Part shown: positions 39,331-47,979 of the stretch, one piece after another
Numbering within the stretch: position 1 is the stretch's first letter
Layout: each line of letters begins with the position of its first letter
Origin: Nocardia jinanensis
Lineage (GTDB): Bacteria > Actinomycetota > Actinomycetes > Mycobacteriales > Mycobacteriaceae
Direction of reading: 5' to 3'
Length of the DNA: 64,000 bases
Assembly (NCBI RefSeq): GCF_014645735.1
Contig: NZ_BMMH01000017.1
Location: forward strand, 1 to 64,000
Notes under the pieces: model-generated
What the model was told of the DNA's origin: nothing
Databases searched by the model: none
What the model saw: the letters and a program-made list of their open reading frames with translations, nothing else
Translations under genes and position numbers: made by a program

Positions 39331-41118
39331 TCAGCGCGGCTCCTCGCCGCCGACGGCGGCGGGATCCGGCCGATGGTTCACCTCGATCAGCGGGAGCCGC
39401 AGCGCGGCGGGCGCGGACTCCGGGACCACCGGCGCCACCGGGGTCACCGGCGCGACGCGCTGGTAGGTGGACCCGAGCGGTGGCCGCCGATCGACCTCCC
39501 CCTTGTTCGGCCACATCGCGACCGCGCGTTCGGACTGCGCGGTGATGGTGAGCGAGGGGTTGACGCCCAGGTTGGCCGAGATGGTCGAACCGTCGATCAC
39601 ATGCAGTCCCGGATAGCCGTAGAGCCGCTGATAGGCATCCACAACACCGGTCTCCGGGCTTTCACCGATCACACAGCCGCCGATGAAGTGGCCGGTCATC
39701 GGGATATTGAACACGCTGCTGGTGGCACCGCCGGCAATACCGTCGATCTTGTCGGCGACCCGGCGGCCCACCTCGTGGCCGGCCGAGATCCAGGTCGGGT
39801 TGGGCGCGCCCTCACCTTGCCGGGTCGTCATCTTGCGGCCGAAGACCCCGCGTCTGGTGTAGGTGGTGATCGAATTGTCCAGCGACTGCATCACCAGCAG
39901 ACCGATCATCTGTTCCGACCAGCCCCGTGGGTTGTGCAGATGCGGCAGGTCGCGGCGGTTGCGCCAGATCTCGCGCAGCCACAGTCGGCGCTTGGACACA
40001 CCGGGTTCCTCGTCGACCATGACGCTGCCCATCAGCGAGATGACATTGCTGCCCCTGCCGTAGCGCACCGGCTCGATATGAGTGTCGTGGTCGGGGTGGA
40101 TCGAGGAGGTGATGGCCACCCCTTTGGTGAAATCGCTGTTCTTGTCCCGGCTGCGGATCGCGAGCAGTTCCTCGGAGTTGGTCCGGGACAGGAAACCCAG
40201 GCGGCCGGAGATATCGGGCAGCGAGCCGGAATCACGCAACTTGTGCAGTAGGCGCTGGGTGCCCAGGGAGGCGGCGGAGAAGATCACCTGCTCGGCGGTG
40301 AACACGGTGCGCTTCTTGCGCAGCCAGCGGCCGGTCGTCACCGTCTGCACGGCGTAGCCGCCGCCGGGCAGCGGTTTCACATCGGTCACAGTACGCAGCG
40401 CGTGCACCGTCGCCCCGGCCTGCTCGGCCAGGTAGAGGTAGTTCTTGACCAGGGTGTTCTTGGCGTTGTGGCGACAACCGGTCATACATTCGCCGCAGTG
40501 GGTGCAGGTGCGGCGCGCGGGTCCGGCGCCGCCGAAGTACGGGTCGGGCACATCCTCGCCGGGCCGGCTCCCGGGACCGCCGAAGAAGACGCCGACCGGT
40601 GTCCGCTGGTAGGAATCGGCGACCCCCAGTTCCTCGGCGACCTCCAGCAACACCCGGTCGGTCGGGGTGGTCGCCGGATTGGTGGTCACGCCGAGCATGC
40701 GTTTGGCTTGGTCGTAATAGGGCGTGAGCTCGTCTTTCCAGTCCGTGATACCGGCCCACTGGCCGTCGCGGAAGAATTTCTCCGGCGGCTCGTAGAGGGT
40801 GTTCGCATAGACCAGGGAACCACCGCCGACTCCCGACCCGGCCATGATGAGGGTGTTCTTCAGCAGCGCGAGCCGCTGGATCCCGAAGCAGCCGAGATAC
40901 GGCGCCCACAGGTACTGCCTGGCACGCCAGGACGTTTTCGCGAATTCGTCGTCGGCGAAGCGGCGACCGGCCTCGAGGACACCGACCCGGTACCCCTTCT
41001 CGGTCAACCGCAGGGCGCTCACGCTGCCCCCGAATCCGGAGCCGATGACGAGTACGTCGTAGTCGAAGGTCTGGCCGGGCCCGGCGCCGGTGCCGGTGCT
41101 CGTTGCGGAACTGGACAT
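39331..41118 (-). CDS. choD: GMC-family FAD oxidoreductase (ChoD-like)
   Basis: A 595-residue flavoprotein similar to mycobacterial ChoD (~578 aa), annotated as a cholesterol oxidase. 'DVLVIGSGFGGSVSALRLTEKGYRVGVLEAGRR' is the FAD-binding fold and 'MAGSGVGGGSLVYANTLYEPP' the GMC signature. 'GGCVIGESPETGVVDAYQRLYGYPGLHVIDGSTISANLGVNPSLTITA' is the C-terminal active-site region. It also has 'CTHCGECMTGCRHNAKNT' near 215, a four-cysteine motif not found in secreted cholesterol oxidases. No signal peptide. The true substrate could be a sterol or another alcohol. Confidence 0.88.
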   Translation of the reverse strand: MSSSATSTGTGAGPGQTFDYDVLVIGSGFGGSVSALRLTEKGYRVGVLEAGRRFADDEFAKTSWRARQYLWAPYLGCFGIQRLALLKNTLIMAGSGVGGGSLVYANTLYEPPEKFFRDGQWAGITDWKDELTPYYDQAKRMLGVTTNPATTPTDRVLLEVAEELGVADSYQRTPVGVFFGGPGSRPGEDVPDPYFGGAGPARRTCTHCGECMTGCRHNAKNTLVKNYLYLAEQAGATVHALRTVTDVKPLPGGGYAVQTVTTGRWLRKKRTVFTAEQVIFSAASLGTQRLLHKLRDSGSLPDISGRLGFLSRTNSEELLAIRSRDKNSDFTKGVAITSSIHPDHDTHIEPVRYGRGSNVISLMGSVMVDEEPGVSKRRLWLREIWRNRRDLPHLHNPRGWSEQMIGLLVMQSLDNSITTYTRRGVFGRKMTTRQGEGAPNPTWISAGHEVGRRVADKIDGIAGGATSSVFNIPMTGHFIGGCVIGESPETGVVDAYQRLYGYPGLHVIDGSTISANLGVNPSLTITAQSERAVAMWPNKGEVDRRPPLGSTYQRVAPVTPVAPVVPESAPAALRLPLIEVNHRPDPAAVGGEEPR

Positions 41119-41196
41119 CTTTCCGAGGCTATGGCCTGGATCACCCTCGCGGGGACATACCCGCGGACACGAAATCGGCAGTTTCGGCCAATCCGG

Positions 41197-42873
41197 TCAG
41201 GAGCCGGGTCTCGCCGGTCGGCCGCCCGCGCCCGTCACCGGATCCGGCACGGAAACCGGAGCCTCCGATTCGGCGCCCGCGCCAGGGTCCCACGCGGCGT
41301 GCGCACCGGGCCTACCCTGCTCCACGACGTAGGAGGCCCGGGTGGCGATCGGCGCACCGGGCCGCCCGACGTAGGGCACCACCCGGTAATCGCTACGCCA
41401 CAACTGCTCGTCGACCTCGACCCGGACGTAGCCTCGCTGCCCGTTGAAGAACTTCATATCGGGGTTGGCGGCCAGCAGTGTCCGGCCCCGCGCGGGCAGA
41501 TCCGCGCCGTCACGCCCGGTCGTGATCGAAGTCCCGGTGAACTCGGTGGCCACCACCGCCGACTCCGGATCACGGTAGTTCCCGCGCAGATCGACCACAT
41601 AGTTCTCGTGCCGGTCGCCGGTGAGCACCACCAGATTTCCACGCCCGCGCGCCGCGGCCGCGGCGAGCAGCGCGTCACGATCGGCGACATAACCGTCCCA
41701 GGCGTCGGTGCCCACGGCGACCGCGGGCCCGGGGTCGTAATCGGACTGCGCCATGGCGACCTGATTGCCCAGGATCTGCCAGCGGGCCCGGGAACGCATG
41801 AGCCCATCGATCAACCAGTCACGCTGCGGCGCACCCAGAATCGTGCGGTCCGCGGCGAAGCGATCCGGGCAGTCGATCACCAGGTTTCCGCCGTCACCGC
41901 ATACCAGCGAAGTCCGGTACTGCCGGGTGTCGAGCATGGTGAGGTCGGCGAGACCACCGAAGGAGTACCGGCGGTGCATCCGGACATGGGGCCCCGCGGG
42001 AAGTTGATCGATCCGCAGCGGCAGATGTTCGTACATGGCCCGGAAAGCGGCCGTCCGGCGCTGCCGGAACAGCGCGGGCAGCAGATGGATATCGATACCG
42101 GCGCCGGGATCGAAACCGGCCCAGTTGTTGTCGATCTCGTGATCGTCGAAGGTGCAGATCCAAGGGAACGCGGCGTGGGCCGCCCGCAGTTCGGGTTCGG
42201 CCTTGTACTGCGCGTACCGCAGCCGATAACCGCTGAGATCGGTCGCCTCGTCGCGCAGCGTCGCCGGGATCGATACCCCGGCACGACCGCGTGCCCATTC
42301 CTTCTCGTAGATGTAATCGCCCAGATGGACGACGAAATCGAGATCCTCGTCGCACAGGTGCCGGTAGGCGGTGTAGTAGCCGGAGCTCCAGTGCTGGCAG
42401 GAGGCGAAGGCGAAACGCAACCGGTTCACCACGGCAGCCGCGGCGGGCGCGGTGCGGGTACGGCCGACCGGGGAGATCGCGCTCCCGGCGCGGAAGCGGT
42501 AGTAGTACCAGCGATCCGGTGCCAGACCCCGGACCTCGGGATGCACACTGTGCGCGAGTTCCCGGGTGGCCACCGCGCTACCGCGCGCGGCGACCCGGTG
42601 GAAATACTCGTCCTCGGCGACCTCGTACTCGACCGTGACGGGAGCCAGGGCGGTGCCGCCGAGCGAATCCGGGGCGAAGGGGTCCGGAGCCAGGCGGGTC
42701 CACAGCACCACACCGTCGGGTAGCGGATCTCCGGATGCCACACCCAGTGTGAACGGGTCCCCCAGCCATCGCGGTGCTCGATACGGAGAACTACTCGCGA
42801 GACCGGCCCCGGCCAGCAGCGCGGCCGCACCGGCGGTGCCCGCCTGCAGCAGCCGACGTCGGGACAGAGCCAT
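41197..42873 (-). CDS. phoD: PhoD-type alkaline phosphatase/phosphodiesterase
   Basis: A 558-residue exported phosphatase. The N-terminal SRRRLLQ plus a hydrophobic run is a Tat signal, as usual for PhoD. The PhoD N-domain ('FTLGVASGDPLPDGVVLWTRLAPDP') is followed by the catalytic domain with 'FASCQHWSSGYYTAYRHL', 'DFVVHLGDYIYE', 'TFDDHEIDNNWAG' and 'LVVLTGDRHENYVVDL', which bind Ca2+/Fe3+. It would release phosphate from phosphodiesters outside the cell. It lies 78 bp upstream of the ChoD-like gene. No Pho box was identified. Confidence 0.93.
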   Translation of the reverse strand: MALSRRRLLQAGTAGAAALLAGAGLASSSPYRAPRWLGDPFTLGVASGDPLPDGVVLWTRLAPDPFAPDSLGGTALAPVTVEYEVAEDEYFHRVAARGSAVATRELAHSVHPEVRGLAPDRWYYYRFRAGSAISPVGRTRTAPAAAAVVNRLRFAFASCQHWSSGYYTAYRHLCDEDLDFVVHLGDYIYEKEWARGRAGVSIPATLRDEATDLSGYRLRYAQYKAEPELRAAHAAFPWICTFDDHEIDNNWAGFDPGAGIDIHLLPALFRQRRTAAFRAMYEHLPLRIDQLPAGPHVRMHRRYSFGGLADLTMLDTRQYRTSLVCGDGGNLVIDCPDRFAADRTILGAPQRDWLIDGLMRSRARWQILGNQVAMAQSDYDPGPAVAVGTDAWDGYVADRDALLAAAAARGRGNLVVLTGDRHENYVVDLRGNYRDPESAVVATEFTGTSITTGRDGADLPARGRTLLAANPDMKFFNGQRGYVRVEVDEQLWRSDYRVVPYVGRPGAPIATRASYVVEQGRPGAHAAWDPGAGAESEAPVSVPDPVTGAGGRPARPGS

Positions 42874-42958
42874 GAATCAGCTTAACCCGGGCGATTCGCC
42901 CGGGCCGCCGCGGCGGGTCCGGTCGTCCGGCTCGGTCACCGAGCGACCGGACTCCGGT

Positions 42959-43690
42959 CTAGCGATCGCCGATACAGACCACGAAGCGGCGTTCGTCGTA
43001 GACGAAACCGCGGTCGGCCGACGGGCACGCGTTCACGTTCACGGTCTCCGGCAGAATACTGATCACCTGCACCCCGCCGGGGCCGCACTCCGTGCGTTGC
43101 GGCTGGTCGCCCGAAACATCCACACAACTGCCCACCACCCAGTCGATATCGAGACACATGGTGGTCTCACCGATGGTGTGACTGGAATCGGCGTCCGCCG
43201 GGCAGGCGGTGCCCGCCGGGCCGGTACTGGCCACCTTGTAGCGGGATTCCGCGCTGCCGCAGGACGCCTTGGTGACATCCTTCTCCCCCACCGCGCTCAG
43301 GCATTCCCCAGCTGTCACTTCGACCTTCGGCGGTGCCTGTTTGGCCTCTTTGTTGGCCGAGCCCGCGGTGCCGACCGCGGACGGGGTGGTGGTGGTAGTG
43401 GGCGGGGCACCCGTCGGCACCAGTACCGACGGCGGCGCCACGGGCGCGAGCGAGGTCGCGGTCGCGCCGGTGGACGCCGTCGTCTCGGCGGCGGTCGATG
43501 CGGCGAGTTCCTCGGTCGTTTCGTCGCTTCCCGCGGTGGCCAGCAGTGCGGCCACCCCGATCCCCAGCACGATCGAGGTCACCACGGCCGCGATGGCGAT
43601 CGCGGCCGCGGTGGCGCCGACCCGGGCGCGTTTGTCCTGCTGCGAGAGCGGCGCCCGACCGCCGTCCTCGTCGGGGGACGGCTGGGTCAC
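42959..43690 (-). CDS. Membrane-anchored LppU-like protein
   Basis: A 243-residue protein with one transmembrane segment near residue 25-50 ('VGATAAAIAIAAVVTSIVLGIGVAALLATA') and a Ser/Thr/Ala/Pro-rich linker. The outside domain has six or more cysteines ('AGECLSAVGEKDVTKASCGSAESRYKV', 'TACPADADSSH', 'CLDIDWVVGSCVDVSG', 'ACPSADRGFVYDERRFVVCIG'). This resembles LppU-type envelope proteins of unknown function. It starts with a GTG overlapping the upstream stop (GTGA), so it is coupled to that gene. Confidence 0.75.
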   Translation of the reverse strand: MTQPSPDEDGGRAPLSQQDKRARVGATAAAIAIAAVVTSIVLGIGVAALLATAGSDETTEELAASTAAETTASTGATATSLAPVAPPSVLVPTGAPPTTTTTPSAVGTAGSANKEAKQAPPKVEVTAGECLSAVGEKDVTKASCGSAESRYKVASTGPAGTACPADADSSHTIGETTMCLDIDWVVGSCVDVSGDQPQRTECGPGGVQVISILPETVNVNACPSADRGFVYDERRFVVCIGDR

Positions 43691-44295
43691 GGTTCGCCGC
43701 GCAGAACGGCCATCACGGAGTCGAGGAACGGTTGCCCCCCGGTGATGTAACCGCCGGCCACCGCGCCCACGACCAAGCCGATCGGACCGGTGATGATGCT
43801 GAGGAAGCCGAGCCCGACGAGCGCGCCGAGCAGACCGCCCAGCACCGCGCCCACCGCGACACCGGCGACGTTCTCCTGCAGTTCGGTGGTGAGCCGGGCC
43901 ATCGAGCTGACCGGCCGCATCTCACCGATGTTCTCGGCGGTGACCGTCGGGGTCAGTTCGAGAGTCGTCCCGTCGGCGCTGATCTCGTGAGCGACGGCCA
44001 TCTCGCTGCCGGAGATCTCGTACTGCAGTGGCACTTCGGCCACCACGGCGCCGCTGACGGCCTTGAGCACAGCCCTGGCACCGTCCGGAGTGAGTTCGAA
44101 CCGCCCGTCCTGGACCTCGGTAGTGATCTTCTGGGTCTTCTGGTCGACGCTGGTCTCATAGGCGACGCCCTGGTCGACGCCCTCGCTCTTGATCTCCGGA
44201 GCCGGAGCCGCGGGTTCCGCGTGCACAACACCCGCGGAAATCCCTACAGCGGCAACGGACAGAAGAGCGGTAGCGGCGAAAGTGCCGAACTTCAT
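43687..44295 (-). CDS. Secreted protein with glycine-rich C-terminal membrane segment
   Basis: A 202-residue exported protein. The signal peptide ends 'GISAGVVHAEP'. The middle is a soluble domain ('GVAYETSVDQKTQKITTEVQDGRFELTPDGARAVLKA', 'TLELTPTVTAENIGEMRPV'). The C-terminus has a Gly-rich hydrophobic hairpin ('AGVAVGAVLGGLLGALVGLGFLSIITGPIGLVVGAVAGGYITGG'). This pattern recurs in Nocardia and Rhodococcus proteins without known function. The ATG at 44295 follows AGAAGGA. The downstream LppU-like gene overlaps. Confidence 0.7.
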   Translation of the reverse strand: MKFGTFAATALLSVAAVGISAGVVHAEPAAPAPEIKSEGVDQGVAYETSVDQKTQKITTEVQDGRFELTPDGARAVLKAVSGAVVAEVPLQYEISGSEMAVAHEISADGTTLELTPTVTAENIGEMRPVSSMARLTTELQENVAGVAVGAVLGGLLGALVGLGFLSIITGPIGLVVGAVAGGYITGGQPFLDSVMAVLRGEP

Positions 44296-44764
44296 TGCGT
44301 TCAATTCCTTCTCACGTGAACCGACCTGGGCCGGGCGAGCTGCGATTTCACTTCGCGCACAGGACCATACCGATAATTCGAGTTCGGATGCATATCAGGA
44401 ATTAAATGGATAAATCATCATTTAAATTGCTGTTCAATAACTCGGGTGGTCGGCAAGAATTACCCGATTCTCGCCCCCTTCAACGGTTATAGTCTCCTGC
44501 GATATCACCGCGGCGCCACCGGTGACACCGGCAGCATTCTCCTGGCAATCGAATAATGCCCAGAACTTTTACGCACCGTTATTCACCGGATGGCACCCAG
44601 GTGTTACACACCCACCGAAATGTGCCAGTCCCGGCGGCAGCGGGCCGGTACCAACCGGGACTACTTCGTGACCCGCGGTGCCTGTGCCGCGCGACCTCGG
44701 AGTGCTGGACTACCTACAGAGCTTTCCACCGTGTACCACCGTCGATACGACCGGAGCACGAGCC
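44296..44764. other. Divergent intergenic region, AT-rich
   Basis: No gene is seen. Around 44370-44480 the DNA is unusually AT-rich and holds an inverted repeat TTAAATG-10 nt-CATTTAA (44402-44425), about 110 bp upstream of the minus-strand gene at 44295. It probably holds promoters for the two divergent envelope-protein genes. Confidence 0.5.
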
Positions 44765-45175
44765 ATGACAACCGCCGCACACCTGCGTATCGCGATCATC
44801 GCCGGGGCCCTCGCCGCCGCTACCGCCTTCGGGCCCGCGCCCGGTGCCTCGGCCGCGGTCTCGAGTGTGAGCGTCTCGGGTGGTTTCGGCCTCGGCTTCG
44901 TCCAGTACGGGACGAGCTGCACCTACACCGTCACAGTGCTCGGTGACGGCGTGAGCGTGCTGGAGGACCGGGTGAACGGGCAACCCGGCGGCGGTGCTTT
45001 CGGCCCGATCGAGCAGGTGGGGCCGGGAAAGTTCACCGCCGACTGGGCGCCGACGGTATCCGGCCGGCATCTGGTGTCCGCCGACGGGGTCGCCGCCGAG
45101 GTGAACGTGCAGAAGGGTTACGACTTCGGCATCGTCTGTTTCACCCTGCCCGAGTATCTGCGCCTGCCCGACTGA
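44765..45175 (+). CDS. Small secreted Ig-like protein
   Basis: A 136-residue exported protein. The signal peptide ends 'GPAPGASAAVSS'. The mature 105 residues look beta-rich ('VSSVSVSGGFGLGFVQYGTSCTYTVTVLGDGVSVLEDRVNG', 'GKFTADWAPTVSGRHLVSADG'), an Ig-like sandwich pattern with two cysteines. GGAG lies eight bases before the ATG. Function unknown. Confidence 0.7.
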   Translation: MTTAAHLRIAIIAGALAAATAFGPAPGASAAVSSVSVSGGFGLGFVQYGTSCTYTVTVLGDGVSVLEDRVNGQPGGGAFGPIEQVGPGKFTADWAPTVSGRHLVSADGVAAEVNVQKGYDFGIVCFTLPEYLRLPD

Positions 45176-45226
45176 CTCGCTGCCGGGCGGGACCGCCTCC
45201 GGCGCCGGGGATTTCTGCCAGAGCGC

Positions 45227-45257
45227 TTGACAGACTCCGTACTTTTGACAGACTCCG
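45227..45257 (+). promoter_or_regulatory. 13-bp direct repeat upstream of SDR gene
   Basis: TTGACAGACTCCG occurs twice, at 45227-45239 and 45245-45257, an 18-bp period. Each copy begins with a consensus -35 hexamer, but no clear -10 follows. It may be a regulator site or overlapping promoters for the gene at 45306. Confidence 0.5.
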
Positions 45258-45305
45258 ACGAAATGGCCGGGGCCGGCAGTCCCGAGCCGGACGAAGGGAT
45301 TTCGG

Positions 45306-46169
45306 ATGGGTGTCTACGCGGTCACCGGAGCGGCGTCGGGGATGGGCAGGGCAGTCGCCGACAAGCTGACCGCCGAGGGCCACCGGGTGATCGGGGTGGA
45401 TATCCAGGAGACCGATATCGTCGCCGACCTCGCCACCGCGGAAGGACGGCGATCGGCGATCGACGCGGTACTGACCGCCGCGGACGGCCGGCTCGACGGC
45501 GCCGTGCTCGCGGCCGGTCTGGGGCCGGCACCGGATCCCGCGCGCCTGCCGGTGATCGCGGCCGTGAACTATCTCGGAACCGTCGACCTGCTCGAGGGCT
45601 GGCGGCCCGCGCTCGCGGCGAGTGGTTCCGCGCGGGTGGTCGCCTTCGGCAGCAATTCCGCCACCACGGTGCCCGCGGTTCCCCGCCGGGCGATCGCCGC
45701 CTTCCTGGCCGGCGATACCGAACGTGCCGTGCGGGCGGTGAAGATCTTCGGCAAACAGGCCGGTCCGTTCGTGTACGCGGCGTCCAAGATCGCGGTCAGC
45801 CGGTGGGTGCGGCGGCATGCCGTGCGGCCGGAATGGGCAGGGGAAGGTATCCGGCTCAACGTCATCGCCCCCGGCGCGATCCTCACCCCGCTACTCGAAC
45901 GCCAGCTCGAATCACCGGTCGAGGCCAAGGCGATCAAAGCCTTCCCGGTTCCGACCGGTGGCTTCGGCAAACCGGAGCATATCGCCGACTGGGTGTGCAT
46001 GATGCTTTCACCTTCGGCCGAATTTCTTTGCGGCAGTGTGCTTTTCGTCGACGGTGGCACCGACGCCTATTTCCGTCCCGACGATTGGCCGCGCGCGGTC
46101 CCGCTGCACCGTATCGCCGGTTATCTGCGCAAGTTCCGCGGTTTCTCCGCGACCCGGCGAGCGGAGTAA
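45306..46169 (+). CDS. SDR-family oxidoreductase
   Basis: A 287-residue short-chain dehydrogenase. Cofactor motif 'YAVTGAASGMGRAVADKL' at the N-terminus. Catalytic Tyr and Lys are in 'FVYAASKIAVSRWVRRHA' (~157-161), and Ser in 'VVAFGSNSATT'. 'RLNVIAPGAILTPLLERQL' and 'FLCGSVLFVDGGTDAYFRPDDWPRA' fit the 3-alpha-hydroxysteroid dehydrogenase-like subgroup with a C-terminal extension. The substrate is unknown. It is alone on its strand, convergent with a methyltransferase gene. Confidence 0.88.
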   Translation: MGVYAVTGAASGMGRAVADKLTAEGHRVIGVDIQETDIVADLATAEGRRSAIDAVLTAADGRLDGAVLAAGLGPAPDPARLPVIAAVNYLGTVDLLEGWRPALAASGSARVVAFGSNSATTVPAVPRRAIAAFLAGDTERAVRAVKIFGKQAGPFVYAASKIAVSRWVRRHAVRPEWAGEGIRLNVIAPGAILTPLLERQLESPVEAKAIKAFPVPTGGFGKPEHIADWVCMMLSPSAEFLCGSVLFVDGGTDAYFRPDDWPRAVPLHRIAGYLRKFRGFSATRRAE

Positions 46170-46183
46170 CCACAGCACTCCGG

Positions 46184-46996
46184 CTATCGCTTGCGCGCGA
46201 CCGCGCTCCAGCAGTTCACCTGCGTGTCCAGCCACTGCGGCGACTCCCCGGCGGGGCGCCACTGATTGGCGACCACGACACCCGGCTCCAGCAGATCCAG
46301 ACCGTCGAAGAACCGGGCGAATTCCTCGCGGGAGCGGGACCGGGCGAATACTCCGCTCTGCCGGTACACCTCGAGCGCCCTGGCCATGTTCACCGGATCG
46401 AGGTCGGTGGTGATATGGGACGCCACCAGGAACGAACCGGGCGCGAGCGCGTCCACCAGCGTGGCAACCACCCCGTAGGGATCCTGTTCCGCGGTCAGGA
46501 AGTGCAGTACGGCGACCAGGCTCAGCGCCACCGGTTCATCCAGATCGAGCGTTTCGACCAGCCGCGGTGCCGACAGGATCGCGGCGGGGTCGGTGAGATC
46601 GGCGTCGATATAGGTGGTGCGCCCCTCCGATGTACCGACCAGGAGCGCGCGGGCGTGGGCCAGCACGATCGGATCGTTGTCCACATAGGCCACCCGCGCC
46701 TTCGGCGCCGCGGCCTGGGCCACCTGGTGCAGGTTCGGCTCGGTGGGGATACCGGTGCCGATATCGAGGAATTGCGTAACCCCCAGCGCGGTGATCTCGT
46801 TGACCGCGCGATGCATGAAATTCCGGTTCTGCCGGGCGGCGACCCGAACGGTCGGGAACGCCTGGATCACCTTCTCGGCAGCGTCCCGATCGGCCGGGTA
46901 GTGATCTTTACCGCCCAGTACGTAATCGTAGATTCGGGCGCTGCTCGGCACTGTCTGGTTCACTTTCGGCGCCGTCTTGCGGCCGGATTCGGTCAT
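46184..46996 (-). CDS. SAM-dependent methyltransferase (DUF574)
   Basis: A 270-residue protein of the actinobacterial DUF574 methyltransferase family. It has 'PSSARIYDYVLGGKDHYPADRDAAEKVIQAFPTVRVAARQNRNFMHRAV', 'FLDIGTGIPTEPNLHQVAQ' (SAM site, ~78-96), 'YVDNDPIVLAHARALL' and 'YIDADLTDPAAIL'. This large family has no established substrate and is common in Streptomyces and Nocardia. Confidence 0.92.
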   Translation of the reverse strand: MTESGRKTAPKVNQTVPSSARIYDYVLGGKDHYPADRDAAEKVIQAFPTVRVAARQNRNFMHRAVNEITALGVTQFLDIGTGIPTEPNLHQVAQAAAPKARVAYVDNDPIVLAHARALLVGTSEGRTTYIDADLTDPAAILSAPRLVETLDLDEPVALSLVAVLHFLTAEQDPYGVVATLVDALAPGSFLVASHITTDLDPVNMARALEVYRQSGVFARSRSREEFARFFDGLDLLEPGVVVANQWRPAGESPQWLDTQVNCWSAVARKR

Positions 46997-47180
46997 TCTC
47001 TGTCCCTATCGGTTCCGGGTCGTCCGCGCTGGCATATGGCAGACCATGCCAATAATGCTTGCTCTCAACGACATCGGCCAGTCCCGTTCCGGTGCGGGAC
47101 GACGACCCCGGCAGGGCGATCAGGCGCCGACGGACCGGCACCCGCGAACCGGCGCCTACCCGCGCAGCCGGTCTCGACGG

Positions 47181-47903
47181 CTACGGGGCCTCGTCCGCGC
47201 TTCCGGGCAATTGCAGGGCATTGCACCAGATCCAGTCGAGGGTTTCGAGCAGGGTGTCGAATTCGATCTTCTCCCCCTCCACGAACACCAGGTAGGCCAC
47301 CTTGCTCACCATGCTCGACAGCGCCAGCGCCGTCACCCGCGCGTCCAGTTTCGCCGTGACCAGCCCGCGGTTCTGCAGATCCCGGATCAGCGCGGCATTG
47401 CGATCGATGAATGCCGAGGCCCGCTCGGCGCGGAGCGCCGCGAACTGCTGGTCGATCCGCGAGACCTGCTCGAGTACCGCCATCAACCGGGCATTGCGCC
47501 GGTAGGACTTCAGATACTCCCGGTTCGCCGCGGCGATCCAATCGCGTGGGTCGTCGCTACCGCCGCGGGCCCGGACGTGTGGGTGCAGCATCTCCTCCCG
47601 GACCTGCTCGACGACCTCGGCGAAGATCCCTTCCTTGCTGTCGAAGTGGGTGTAGAACGATCCCGACGCCACCCCCGCGGTCCGGGTGATATCGCTGATC
47701 CGGGCATCCACGAATCCGTCCGCTTCGAAAACCTCGCGGGCCGCCGCGACCAATGCGGCCCGGGTGCGGATACCGCGCCGGCTCTTCGGGGCGGGGCGGG
47801 GCGAACGGCCCGGAACCGCGGGCTCCGGTTGCGCTCCCGCGGCCGTCGCCGCGCCCGGAGAAGTGCTGTCTTCCTGGGCGTTCACCGGTTCTCTCGCTGT
47901 CAT
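47181..47903 (-). CDS. TetR-family regulator
   Basis: A 240-residue regulator with a 40-residue low-complexity leader. The helix-turn-helix is 'RTRAALVAAAREVFEADGFVDARISDITRTAGVASGSFYTHFDSKEGIF' (~47-95). The C-terminal domain resembles regulators of fatty-acid/lipid genes. It sits downstream of a double-hotdog thioesterase and an acyl-CoA dehydrogenase on the same strand. The 22-bp palindrome upstream of the dehydrogenase may be its operator, which is an inference. Confidence 0.88.
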   Translation of the reverse strand: MTAREPVNAQEDSTSPGAATAAGAQPEPAVPGRSPRPAPKSRRGIRTRAALVAAAREVFEADGFVDARISDITRTAGVASGSFYTHFDSKEGIFAEVVEQVREEMLHPHVRARGGSDDPRDWIAAANREYLKSYRRNARLMAVLEQVSRIDQQFAALRAERASAFIDRNAALIRDLQNRGLVTAKLDARVTALALSSMVSKVAYLVFVEGEKIEFDTLLETLDWIWCNALQLPGSADEAP

Positions 47904-47979
47904 CGAAGGTGGTCAGGGACGCGGTGGATGGTAACAGCGGGCCCGAACCCGCCGCCCCCGGCCGAACCGGCGGCCATCC

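Noticed and set aside
40402..42723. 773-codon plus-strand frame
   Set aside because: It covers two well-supported minus-strand genes (GMC oxidase and PhoD) and has no domain pattern.
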